Source: CAYTNY01 sp964439215 (lineage in GTDB: Bacteria; Oederibacteriota; PGYV01; CAYTNY01). From it: a DNA stretch of 39,848 nucleotides. Both the position numbers and the translations under genes were made by a program. Under the pieces are notes generated by a model. The model did no database searches. It was not told where the DNA came from and worked only from the letters and a program-made list of their open reading frames with translations. Positions 17,397-24,760 of the stretch are shown here, piece after piece (within the stretch, counting starts at the first letter, position 1; the number at the start of each line of letters is the position of its first letter). Where the stretch lies: positions 1-39,848 of the forward strand of contig CAYTNY010000010.1 in the NCBI GenBank assembly GCA_964439215.1, given 5' to 3'.

Positions 17397-18626
17397 CTAT
17401 GTCCTGAGCTCTATAACAACTTCGAAAATATTTGAACGCTTGATCTTGCGGACCGTAACATCAATATCATTATAAGTTATTCTGTCCTCCACACCGGGCT
17501 TTCTTCCCAGATACTCCCGGAACCATTCATTCAGATTCTGTCCCGTGTCCGGAATATTAAAATTTGTCTTTTTCTTGAGATCCTTAAGAAGCACGCCGCC
17601 GCCCGCAAAATAACGGTTTTCTCCCGCCTTATACAAATATTTCGGCAGGGCATCGTATTCATCCTCCACCTCGCCTACAATGGCTTCTATTACATCCTCC
17701 AATGTCACCAAGCCCGCTGTGGTCCCGTCAGAATTCCTGACAACAGCAATATGCAGGTACCCTCCCGTGAATTTCGCCAGCAATTCAGGCACCTGTTCAT
17801 CTTTATTCACTTCCAATATGGGCCTGCGTATACCCTTTAGCGTAGGATCCGCCGGATTTGTTCTCATAACGCTTATAACATCCTTCAAATTGACATATCC
17901 GATAACGTCATCAATGCTGCTGCCTTTTATCAGCGGAAAACGGGTATGATTATGTTTATGCATTTCAATAAGCGCTTCTCCAATGGACATTTCATCCGAA
18001 AGATATTTTATTTCATCTCTTTGAACCATTATATTTTTCGCTTTGATCCTGGGCAGATTTATTGTCTGATACATTATTTGTTCCTGATCTTTTGTTATTT
18101 TCTTCCGGGCTGCCGCGAATTTCGCCAGAACCGATATATCTTCCAGTGAATCTCCTCCGGATTTACCTTGGTTTTTGCCTTCAAACGGCCTGTTAAGAAA
18201 CTGAACCATATTCACAAAAGGAGTAAATATCAAAACAAGATACTTAAGAGACTTTCCGGTCACAACAGCGATAGCTTGATTGTATCTCACTCCAAGCGTT
18301 TTTGGCAGTATCTCGGTCCACTGTATCACAGCAAAAGAAAATACTATGGTGAAAAGCCATATCCATTTTGTGCCAAACACGCTATCAAAGGTCACTCCCG
18401 CAAAAAAAGTACCCATTGTCTGCGCAAGTGTATTTATGACAAGTATAACCGTAATGGGTTTTTGGATGCTTTTCCTCAAATCTCTCCATGTCCGGGCAGC
18501 ATCCGGACTTTTTTCAGATATTCTGGCAAGGTCAACAGACGACAGACTCAGGACACAAGCCTCCATAATTGAACATAAAAACGAAATAATAAGAACCGCT
18601 GATACGATTAAAAACAACGTTGTCAC
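17397..18626 (-). CDS. CNNM/CorC-like membrane protein (DUF21 plus CBS pair)
   Basis: The protein has 409 residues. An N-terminal DUF21 transmembrane domain (about 1-150, with several helices and the conserved ILPKTLG) is followed by a CBS-domain pair (about 195-320) that includes GYVNLKDV and TAGLVTLEDVIEAIVGEVED. A C-terminal CorC/HlyC domain (about 335-405) completes it. Family knowledge: CNNM/CorC-type proteins transport magnesium or sodium and are often annotated as hemolysins. The start is GTG at 18626 with AGGAGG seven bases upstream. It appears to be a single-gene unit. The gene starts about 165 bases downstream of the PilZ gene on the same strand. Confidence 0.9.
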   Translation of the reverse strand: MTTLFLIVSAVLIISFLCSIMEACVLSLSSVDLARISEKSPDAARTWRDLRKSIQKPITVILVINTLAQTMGTFFAGVTFDSVFGTKWIWLFTIVFSFAVIQWTEILPKTLGVRYNQAIAVVTGKSLKYLVLIFTPFVNMVQFLNRPFEGKNQGKSGGDSLEDISVLAKFAAARKKITKDQEQIMYQTINLPRIKAKNIMVQRDEIKYLSDEMSIGEALIEMHKHNHTRFPLIKGSSIDDVIGYVNLKDVISVMRTNPADPTLKGIRRPILEVNKDEQVPELLAKFTGGYLHIAVVRNSDGTTAGLVTLEDVIEAIVGEVEDEYDALPKYLYKAGENRYFAGGGVLLKDLKKKTNFNIPDTGQNLNEWFREYLGRKPGVEDRITYNDIDVTVRKIKRSNIFEVVIELRT

Positions 18627-18706
18627 TTTCAGCCTCCTGTTTTTAGTCTTTGCAGAATTTTTATATAAATACAGTATATCAAATTTTATGTTTTTTATTT
18701 ACATAT

Positions 18707-18736
18707 AATTAAGAACTGCCCTTATTTGCCGGGCAG
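18707..18736 (-). terminator. Weak hairpin after the PilZ gene
   Basis: CTGCCC (18716-18721) pairs with GGGCAG (18731-18736). On the minus strand it is followed by TTCTTAATT, a poor T-tract. It lies about 55 bases past the PilZ stop. Confidence 0.35.
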
Positions 18737-18791
18737 CATTATATTTTAAATCAGATCATATCCCCCGCGTTTATTTGCCGCATACCGGTTT

Positions 18792-19148
18792 TTAACTGCC
18801 TACAAATTCTCTCAAGATGTGCATATCATCATCGCGTATCATCATAAATTCTACTCCTGACCGGTATTTTTTTAAACTATCATCAAATTTAGACCATATG
18901 ATATTTGCAATGATTCTTACATTTATGCCCTTTATCTTAAATTCCACCCGCAGCAGCCTGTCAATACTCTCAACTTCTTCATCCGTTACCATCTGGATAC
19001 CGCCAAGGCTTATATCAGATGTTTCACACTTTTTAACGGGTCTCTCAATATAATTATTATCCGCAGTTGCCATAACACTGTATATAACAGGAATTGACGC
19101 ATGTACTCTCCGGTATTTTCTTTTTTCTGACAAATCAAAATCCTGCAT
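18792..19148 (-). CDS. PilZ-domain protein
   Basis: A single-domain protein of 118 residues. It has the basic RKYRR motif near residue 10 and the later DISLGG motif. Together these match the c-di-GMP-binding RxxxR and (D/N)xSxxG signatures of PilZ proteins. No output domain is attached, so it probably acts by protein contact on motility, adhesion or polysaccharide synthesis. The target is unknown. ATG 19148 is chosen. An in-frame TTG 21 bases upstream is possible because AAGG sits 11 bases before this ATG, which is not ideal. The leader is unusual: a promoter at 19235-19263 is followed by an intrinsic-terminator-like hairpin at 19176-19198, before the start codon. Confidence 0.82.
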   Translation of the reverse strand: MQDFDLSEKRKYRRVHASIPVIYSVMATADNNYIERPVKKCETSDISLGGIQMVTDEEVESIDRLLRVEFKIKGINVRIIANIIWSKFDDSLKKYRSGVEFMMIRDDDMHILREFVGS

Positions 19149-19175
19149 AATTCTCTGCACCTTCTTCAAAATATA

Positions 19176-19198
19176 TAAAAAAAGCGGGCGAACCCGCT
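19176..19198 (-). terminator. Terminator-like hairpin in the PilZ leader
   Basis: Arms AGCGGG (19183-19188) and CCCGCT (19193-19198) close a CGAA tetraloop (TTCG on the minus strand). On the minus strand a run of seven Ts follows. It lies about 30 bases after the likely transcription start and 28 bases before the PilZ ATG, so it may attenuate the gene or end a small RNA. It could also simply end read-through from the YbjQ genes. Confidence 0.7.
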
Positions 19199-19234
19199 AA
19201 CCAGCATTTCATTATTTTACCTTTAATTTTTAAT

Positions 19235-19263
19235 AGTATACTATATCTCTATTTTCACCTCAA
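19235..19263 (-). promoter_or_regulatory. Sigma-70-type promoter ahead of the PilZ gene
   Basis: On the minus strand TTGAGG (19258-19263), a 17-base spacer and TATACT (19235-19240). Transcription would begin near 19228. The leader then meets the hairpin at 19183-19198. Confidence 0.65.
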
Positions 19264-19366
19264 GGTTTTTTTTGCATCGTGAAACTTTTGTATCCGCGTT
19301 TTTTATGCGCTTTCATTAAAATTCTTACAAATAAAGCTGTTTTGCTCTGCAAAAGCAAGAATGCTT

Positions 19367-19840
19367 TTAGCCGGTTTTCTTCAGGGAAACAGCCGTGCCA
19401 TAAGCCATAAGCTCAACACATCCTGATCCGCTTTTTTGCTCCGCACCGGGATCCAAAAAAGAGGTCTCTATCCGCAGATTAATTATAATACCGCACCCGG
19501 CCTTTATTGCTTCTTCTTTTACCCTCAGAATAACTTCTTTTCTGCCTCTTTCAACAAGAGATTCATAAAAGCCTATCCGCCCGCCGAAAAAAGTTTTTAT
19601 CATTGCAGGTATTCTTCTGACAAAACCCGGAGACATCACGCATCCCGCGGTTATTAAATATACCTTCCCGGGATACGCTTCTTTATCCAATGATTTTTCT
19701 ATTGTAACCGCGGACATTTCCATAAATTTTTTTTCTCTTTTTTTTATGCTGTTAATGTGCATTTTTTCAGCAGCCAAACCTCCGGCAAAACTTACCGCGA
19801 GAAATGCCGCAAAAACATACAGTCCCGCAGTTTCAGCCAT
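19367..19840 (-). CDS. Membrane-anchored YbjQ-family (UPF0145) protein
   Basis: The protein has 157 residues. A hydrophobic N-terminal helix (about 5-25) is followed by a basic segment and then a YbjQ/heavy-metal-binding-like domain (PF01906) with GRKEVILRVKEEAIKAGC and a final ELMAYGTAV. The end matches the neighbour's ELYVYGTAV, so the two are paralogues. The domain forms pentamers in solved family members, and the function remains unknown. It begins 3 bases after the stop of the soluble paralogue and has only a distant GAGG, so translation is probably coupled. About 100 bases separate its stop from the PilZ promoter. Confidence 0.75.
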   Translation of the reverse strand: MAETAGLYVFAAFLAVSFAGGLAAEKMHINSIKKREKKFMEMSAVTIEKSLDKEAYPGKVYLITAGCVMSPGFVRRIPAMIKTFFGGRIGFYESLVERGRKEVILRVKEEAIKAGCGIIINLRIETSFLDPGAEQKSGSGCVELMAYGTAVSLKKTG

Positions 19841-19843
19841 AAT

Positions 19844-20158
19844 TCATTCAGCCTCTACCGCGGTTCCGTAAACATAAAGCTCCGCGGCTCCCCGGGCAAC
19901 CGACGACGTTGCAAATCTGACATTAACAACAGCATTTGCACCCATATTTTCCGCCTGCCGTATCATTCGGTCCACTGCCCGGGCCCGTGAATCATTGAGA
20001 AGCTCTGTATATCCTTTCAGTTCTCCGCCCACTATATTCTTCAGACCCGCCATAATATCCCTGCCCGCATGCTTCGCGCGCACTGTATTGCCGGATACAA
20101 GCCCGTAAAACCTGATAATTTTCCTGCCGGGTATTGTTTCGGTATTTACAAGTATCAT
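19844..20158 (-). CDS. Soluble YbjQ-family (UPF0145) protein
   Basis: The product has 104 residues, the normal YbjQ length. It opens with MILVNTETIPGRKIIRFYGL and VSGNTVRAKHAGRDI, and has the central GGELKGYTELLNDSRARAVD. It closes with GANAVVNVRFATS and ELYVYGTAV, all hallmarks of the family. The biochemical role is not established. GGAGG stands six bases ahead of the ATG. It is the first gene of a two-gene unit with a membrane-anchored paralogue. Confidence 0.9.
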   Translation of the reverse strand: MILVNTETIPGRKIIRFYGLVSGNTVRAKHAGRDIMAGLKNIVGGELKGYTELLNDSRARAVDRMIRQAENMGANAVVNVRFATSSVARGAAELYVYGTAVEAE

Positions 20159-20220
20159 TTTTCGCCTCCATTTTTCAGTTTATTCTTTTATCCCCTACAA
20201 ATGCTGAACCGGGATAATTC

Positions 20221-20248
20221 ATTCTACCCTCTTCCCGGAAAAAATCAA
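20221..20248 (-). promoter_or_regulatory. Candidate promoter of the YbjQ pair
   Basis: On the minus strand TTGATT (20243-20248), a 16-base spacer and TAGAAT (20221-20226). It lies about 60 bases ahead of the first YbjQ gene. Confidence 0.4.
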
Positions 20249-20408
20249 ATTCAAAAAATAAAAATTCGTGCAGACTGAAGCCGGCAGCGGCCCGCATTGC
20301 TTAAAAATCATATATGACAAACAGCGTCACCGCAAAAGTTCCGCTGATTATACTTGAAAACCGCGGGGTTAAAAAGTAAACTATACCCACATAAAAATGG
20401 AGGATGAT

Positions 20409-21005
20409 ATGGCGGATATACGGAATAAAACACACTGGGAATGGAGGTATCAGAACAACGAACCTGAAGTTCTTCCCTGGTACAATCCGGAACTTGACAG
20501 CGACCTTAAAGAAGAGCTGAAAAAACGCGGAATCAGTTCCGGCTCTTTTCTTGATTTGGGAACAGGCTCAGGTTCGCAGGCAAATGAATTATATAAGCTC
20601 GGATTCAGGGCCGCCGGGACCGACATATCGCCCACAGCAGTAAAAAAAGCCTCTTTGCTTTACCCCGGGGTATCTTTTATTGTTGATGATATACTGGATA
20701 CACACTTAACCGGCTGTTTTGATTACATATTGGACAAAGGCTGTTTTCATGTTTTTGAACCATCTAAACGGCCGCTCTACTCATCAAACATAAAAAAACT
20801 TTCAAAACCCGGGACAATTCTTTTTTTAAAATGCATGAGCGGCAAAGAACCGGACGGCAAAGGGCCGTTCAGGATTCCGCCCAAAGAGATCCGGGAAACA
20901 TTCAAAAAAGGATTTCATATAGAATCAATAAAAGAAAGTTATTTTATACCTTACAATCACCCGATAAAACGAAATGCCCTGTTTTGCGCAATAAAAGTTA
21001 TCTGA
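20409..21005 (+). CDS. Class I SAM-dependent methyltransferase (TPMT/TehB-like)
   Basis: The product has 198 residues. It is a small stand-alone Rossmann methyltransferase with SAM motif FLDLGTGSGSQANEL (about 45-60), the acidic strand AAGTDISPTAVKKA and the VDDIL segment after it. The N-terminal HWEWRYQNNEPEVLPWY resembles the substrate-side segment of thiopurine/tellurite-type methyltransferases. The substrate is unknown. The second ATG (20409) is preferred because GGAGG lies 5 bases upstream; an earlier ATG 12 bases before would contain that site. It is the only plus-strand gene in this neighbourhood and shares a bidirectional terminator with gltA. Confidence 0.85.
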   Translation: MADIRNKTHWEWRYQNNEPEVLPWYNPELDSDLKEELKKRGISSGSFLDLGTGSGSQANELYKLGFRAAGTDISPTAVKKASLLYPGVSFIVDDILDTHLTGCFDYILDKGCFHVFEPSKRPLYSSNIKKLSKPGTILFLKCMSGKEPDGKGPFRIPPKEIRETFKKGFHIESIKESYFIPYNHPIKRNALFCAIKVI

Positions 21006-21035
21006 TAAAAAAGACGGGCTTAAAGCCCTCTGTTT
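21003..21035. terminator. Bidirectional terminator between the methyltransferase and gltA
   Basis: GGGCT (21016-21020) pairs with AGCCC (21024-21028). Plus-strand reading continues with TCTGTTTTTATTTTC, and minus-strand reading with GTCTTTTTTATC. It sits between the converging stops at 21005 and 21036. The stem is short. Confidence 0.55.
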
Positions 21036-22301
21036 TTATTTTCTTTTTTCCATAGATTCATAATCCAGATGGAGCGGGCCTGTATATACCGCTCTCGGCC
21101 TGAATATCCTGTTTTCATTCAGATATTCAAGGATCCTTGCCGACCATCCCGATATCCGGGATGCCGCAAAAAGCGGAGTAAACATTTCTGTTTCTATTTT
21201 CATTGCCCGATAAATCAACCCCGAATAAAAATCAACATTCGGAAATATCTTTTTTTCCTTTCCCAGCTCTTCACAGATTATCTCGTCCAGTTTCCGGGCT
21301 GTCGCATAAAGAGCACTAACCTCGGGATTTTTTTCAACCATATATTTCACCAGCGGCCCGAAAATCCTCGCTCTTGGATCATATGCTTTATAAACCCTGT
21401 GTCCGAACCCCATTACTTTTCTTTTGGCTTCTCTGGCTTTCTTAAACCATTCTTCCGCCTTTTCAGGCACCCCTATCTCCTCAAGATCATAAAGAACCTT
21501 TTCATTTGCTCCGCCGTGCAGAGAGCCTTTCAGGCTTGTGATACCCGCAACAATGGAACTGTACATATCGGAAAGCGATGAATTGGCAACCATCGCGGTA
21601 AAAGTAGAGGCATTCATGCCGTGGTCCGCATGAAGAATAAGCGATATATCCATAACTTTTGCGGAAACTTCATCCGGCTCTTCCCCTGTCATCATGTAAA
21701 TAAGATTTGCGGCATGAGTCAAATCCGGTTTTGGTTTCAGCGGATCAAGCCCTTTTCTGAGCCTCGCAATACCGCCCACAAGAGCTGCCATCTGAGCAAT
21801 CAGTTTAATTGCTATTTCAGTCTGATTTTCAACGGATTTATCCTCTGTTTTTTCATTAAGCGACGCCAGTATGCCGACGCCCATATACAAATCTATCATG
21901 GGGTGCGTGGTTTTCACATTCGTACGTTTAATCATATCAAAGACTTTTTCGGGAACTTCCCTGTAAGAAACGAGCTTTTCTTTAAATTCTTTCAGTTCTT
22001 TTTCCTGCGGAAGTTTCCCATAAATAAGCAGATATGATGTTTCCTCAAAGTTAGAGAATTCCGATAATTCAAAACAGTCATAACCCCTGTAAACAAGATG
22101 TCCGTTAACTCCATCAACATAACCTATCTTGCTTTCACAGGCAATAGCGCCTTCCAGTCCCTTGTGTATTGTTGCGCTCAAAGGCCATTCCACTGTCGAT
22201 CCTATTACAGCGCCTATTTCAGACTGACTTTTATGAACAGTTTTTTCTGACGCTTCTCTGATAGTCCTGTTAATGGCCTCCACTGTCATTTCAACACCCA
22301 T
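21036..22301 (-). CDS. gltA: Citrate synthase
   Basis: The product has 421 residues and condenses acetyl-CoA with oxaloacetate. The catalytic residues are visible: GSLHGGANE (His262), GFGHRVYK (His301) and PNVDFYSG (Asp357). HADHGMNAST lies at 224-233. It belongs to the shorter archaeal/Gram-positive-like type, so 2-methylcitrate synthase activity cannot be excluded. No other TCA-cycle gene is next to it. The ATG at 22301 has AGGTG upstream, and a clear promoter lies at 22349-22377. Confidence 0.93.
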   Translation of the reverse strand: MGVEMTVEAINRTIREASEKTVHKSQSEIGAVIGSTVEWPLSATIHKGLEGAIACESKIGYVDGVNGHLVYRGYDCFELSEFSNFEETSYLLIYGKLPQEKELKEFKEKLVSYREVPEKVFDMIKRTNVKTTHPMIDLYMGVGILASLNEKTEDKSVENQTEIAIKLIAQMAALVGGIARLRKGLDPLKPKPDLTHAANLIYMMTGEEPDEVSAKVMDISLILHADHGMNASTFTAMVANSSLSDMYSSIVAGITSLKGSLHGGANEKVLYDLEEIGVPEKAEEWFKKAREAKRKVMGFGHRVYKAYDPRARIFGPLVKYMVEKNPEVSALYATARKLDEIICEELGKEKKIFPNVDFYSGLIYRAMKIETEMFTPLFAASRISGWSARILEYLNENRIFRPRAVYTGPLHLDYESMEKRK

Positions 22302-22348
22302 AACCTCACCTGCCTTTTTTTATTTAACTCCTTTTTCAGGGAATAAAT

Positions 22349-22377
22349 ATTTTACCCATAAAAACATACCCCGTCAA
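22349..22377 (-). promoter_or_regulatory. Sigma-70-type promoter of gltA
   Basis: On the minus strand TTGACG (22372-22377), a 17-base spacer and TAAAAT (22349-22354). It gives a leader of about 40 bases. Confidence 0.65.
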
Positions 22378-22488
22378 GCAGGTTTTTCCGATGCGTCGGC
22401 TCATTCCGGCTCTTTATCTCCTTTTTACCCGGTTTTTTTTAACAGAAAATACAAAAATCAGGCCTGTTACTGTCTTTTTTTCCTCTTT

Positions 22489-23247
22489 TTATTCATATAT
22501 CATTTTTATTGTCATTCCGCCGTCAGTTATAAAATTCTGTCCTGTAATAAAAGACGCCTCATCCGATATCAGATAATAAACCAGCCCCGCAACATCTTCC
22601 GGTTCGCCTATTCTGCCTGCCGGATGCTGTTTGTGGTCGCGGGCAGAGTGTTTTTCCGGCATAGCTGCCCCTTTTTTCTTCCATTTTGATGTATCGATCC
22701 AGCCGGGGCTTACGCTGTTAACCCTTATATCCGGCCCCAGACTCACAGCAAGACTGTGGGTTAATGCCGCCATGCCGCCTTTTGACGCGGAATAAGCCTC
22801 TGTATCCGCTTCAGACATATAAGCCCGTGTAGAGGCTATATTAACAACAGACCCCTTTTTCACGGCAATATATTTTGACGCATACTTAACCGTTAAAAAA
22901 ACAGACGTGAGATTGACATTTATAACCCGGGTCCATTCATCCAAAGACATTTCTGATATATTTTTATTTATGCCTATACCGGCATTATTGACAAGAACAT
23001 CTATTCTGCCAAATTCATTTACTGCATCGGTTATGAGACTCTCCACATCTTCTTTTGCCGATACATCCGCTCTTATAAACCGCAGCCTGCCGTCCGCCCA
23101 TGGCTCCTGCAGCATCTCTGCGCCTGCTTCCGCATCAATATCCGCGCTGATCACGCAAAAACCTTCTTTGATAAGCCTTTTTGCCGTGCATTTCCCTATA
23201 CCCTGCGCTCCGCCCGTTAATATTGCTGTTTTTCTTTCTGAAACCAT
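22489..23247 (-). CDS. SDR-family NAD(P)-dependent oxidoreductase
   Basis: This 252-residue classical short-chain dehydrogenase carries the cofactor motif TGGAQGIG (11-18), an Asp at the end of beta-2 (SADID, which favours NAD over NADP) and NNAG (87-90). The catalytic residues are Ser139, Tyr152 and Lys156 (YSASK), followed by the SPGWIDT segment. The substrate cannot be read from the sequence; FabG-like or sugar/alcohol dehydrogenases are all possible. GGGAGG lies 5 bases before the ATG. A strong terminator separates it from the LysM lipoprotein gene upstream, so it is probably a separate unit. Confidence 0.88.
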   Translation of the reverse strand: MVSERKTAILTGGAQGIGKCTAKRLIKEGFCVISADIDAEAGAEMLQEPWADGRLRFIRADVSAKEDVESLITDAVNEFGRIDVLVNNAGIGINKNISEMSLDEWTRVINVNLTSVFLTVKYASKYIAVKKGSVVNIASTRAYMSEADTEAYSASKGGMAALTHSLAVSLGPDIRVNSVSPGWIDTSKWKKKGAAMPEKHSARDHKQHPAGRIGEPEDVAGLVYYLISDEASFITGQNFITDGGMTIKMIYE

Positions 23248-23303
23248 ATATACCTCCCTGAAATATCACTCAAACCCGCTCTGTCAGTTTTTTGTCATAT
23301 AAA

Positions 23304-23342
23304 AAAAAGCCGCCTGCCCTGTATAAGGCAGACGGCTTTTTA
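23304..23342. terminator. Strong bidirectional terminator
   Basis: GCCGCCTGCC (23309-23318) pairs with GGCAGACGGC (23327-23336) with one mismatch. A-rich and T-rich flanks extend the stem on both sides. On the minus strand it ends the LysM lipoprotein transcript about 20 bases after its stop. Confidence 0.85.
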
Positions 23343-23363
23343 CTTATTTATACGAATATTTGT

Positions 23364-23777
23364 TCAGTACTGCAAAGGAAGCGTTCTTCTTGGCTCTGAA
23401 CGTTTTTCATACGGCGGTGTTTCCTTTGCTTTTTCAACAGCATCGCGTATCTGACTCTCTGAAAAGTCCTTTTTTATTTTAAGCTGTTGGTCAACATCAA
23501 TAAAATCCGGATCAACAATACTGTCTCTATTTGTTCTGTAAATTAGAGGCCAGCGGAAATTATCTCCATACACATCTCCTGAAATATCCCATAATGTATC
23601 TTTAGGATCTACCACATAACGCATAGTGTCCTCGGCACTTTTCTCAGTGCTTTCTTCCACATACGCATCACCGCTGCCTGCAGCACCCTCATCCGGCTTT
23701 ACTTTACTCTTTGACGCACATCCTGCAGCAATAACCAGAACAAAAACCAAAATCATTAAACCCTTTAACTTTTGCAT
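23364..23777 (-). CDS. LysM-domain lipoprotein
   Basis: The precursor has 137 residues. A signal peptide ends in the lipobox VIAAGC with Cys20 as the lipidation site, followed by a low-complexity Ser/Glu/Lys linker. A LysM-like domain of about 50 residues follows, containing YVVDPKDTLWDISGDVYGDN and RWPLIYRTNRD. Such domains bind peptidoglycan. This DTLWDIS... type with RWPLIY is common in outer-membrane-associated LysM lipoproteins. The charged tail is not recognisable. ATG 23777 has AGGAGG six bases upstream. The promoter is at 23852-23880. The Lol pair elsewhere in the window would be expected to sort such lipoproteins. Confidence 0.85.
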   Translation of the reverse strand: MQKLKGLMILVFVLVIAAGCASKSKVKPDEGAAGSGDAYVEESTEKSAEDTMRYVVDPKDTLWDISGDVYGDNFRWPLIYRTNRDSIVDPDFIDVDQQLKIKKDFSESQIRDAVEKAKETPPYEKRSEPRRTLPLQY

Positions 23778-23851
23778 CTTCAACCTCCTCTATATTCTTT
23801 AACCTTTTATTATTTTACCGATACTGAATAATTATTATTAAACACCTATAT

Positions 23852-23880
23852 AAAATATAACACGACCGCCCAAAAGTCAA
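23852..23880 (-). promoter_or_regulatory. Promoter of the LysM lipoprotein gene
   Basis: On the minus strand TTGACT (23875-23880) is followed after 17 bases by TATTTT (or after 15 by TATATT, 23854-23859). It lies 30 bases outside repeat copy 3. Confidence 0.55.
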
Positions 23881-23909
23881 GCGAAATATAATTCTCCGCT
23901 TATTCTTAT

Positions 23910-24332
23910 AGATTGCAGATTTTATTGCAACACTTAATAGAATCGGAGTCTTTTTTTTCACACGTACCTTAACACTTAATTCATACAGTTATTTACGTTT
24001 CCCGCAGAGCGCCGCCTTCTCTCATCAAGCCGTCCCTTACCCGCATCTCCTGTTTAATCGTCAAATTATATCATACAGCGTTCAGCCGCTGCTTAACCCC
24101 CTCCAAGAGTATGTAACAGGCATAATACCGCCTGCAACATACTCTATCCTCCCCATAGAGGTGGAGGGTATACTAATTCCCTCTCCCTCGGCGGGCAAAG
24201 AATGAATGCTTTCATGCTTTGTCGGTATTTACTTTAAATATAATCAAAAAAATACAAAAAAAGAATTAGATAGAGTTGTATTTCGATATATTTCCGGATA
24301 ATTTAGCTGTTGCAATTCATTTTACAATTCAG
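23910..24332 (+). repeat. Dispersed nested palindromic repeat, copy 3
   Basis: This is the longest copy. It contains cassette A (about 24097-24168, arms AGAGTATGTAACAGGC at 24106-24121 and its partner at 24130-24145 with two mismatches) and, next to it, cassette B (about 24179-24275) in the opposite orientation from copy 1. A 32-base stretch at 24202-24233 is the reverse complement of 333-364 in copy 1 with one mismatch. The outer ends match copies 1 and 2. It fills the space between the LysM gene promoter and the response-regulator gene. Confidence 0.85.
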
Positions 24333-24365
24333 CTTTCCCGCTTATTCTGCGCGGCTTTGTCCGAT

Positions 24366-24746
24366 TCACATTGTTTTTTCAATAATTTCTTTTATTTTTA
24401 TTTTCAGCTCATCCACCGCAAAACTCTTTTCCAGATAATAATCCGCACCTGTTTCCTTCATTTTCCTCCGCACTTCATCAGCAGGAAGGGCGGAATAAAA
24501 AACAACCGTTGCAGCTTTGCTTTCAGGCGCTGATTTTATTTCCCTGCATACCTCATACCCGTCTTTTCCCGGCATCATTATGTCAAGAAGCACCAGATCG
24601 GGCCTGCCTTGCTTTTTTATTTTTTCAAGACACTCTTCACCGCTTCCGGCGGAGCTTATTTCCCAGTGTGGATCCTCAAGCAGCATTTGCGTCAGATATA
24701 CTATATTGGGTTCATCATCCACTATTAATATTTTCTTTTTATCCAT
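24366..24746 (-). CDS. Receiver-only response regulator
   Basis: This 126-residue CheY-like protein has Asp10 and Asp11, the phosphoacceptor Asp55 in LVLLDIMMPG, Ser85 in VVFYSA and Lys107 in LEKSF. No output domain follows, so it must act by protein contact or as a phosphorelay intermediate. It begins 14 bases after the histidine kinase gene, its likely phosphodonor, with GGAGG ahead of the ATG. Repeat copy 3 lies downstream. Confidence 0.92.
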   Translation of the reverse strand: MDKKKILIVDDEPNIVYLTQMLLEDPHWEISSAGSGEECLEKIKKQGRPDLVLLDIMMPGKDGYEVCREIKSAPESKAATVVFYSALPADEVRRKMKETGADYYLEKSFAVDELKIKIKEIIEKTM

Positions 24747-24760
24747 AATACACTTCCTCC

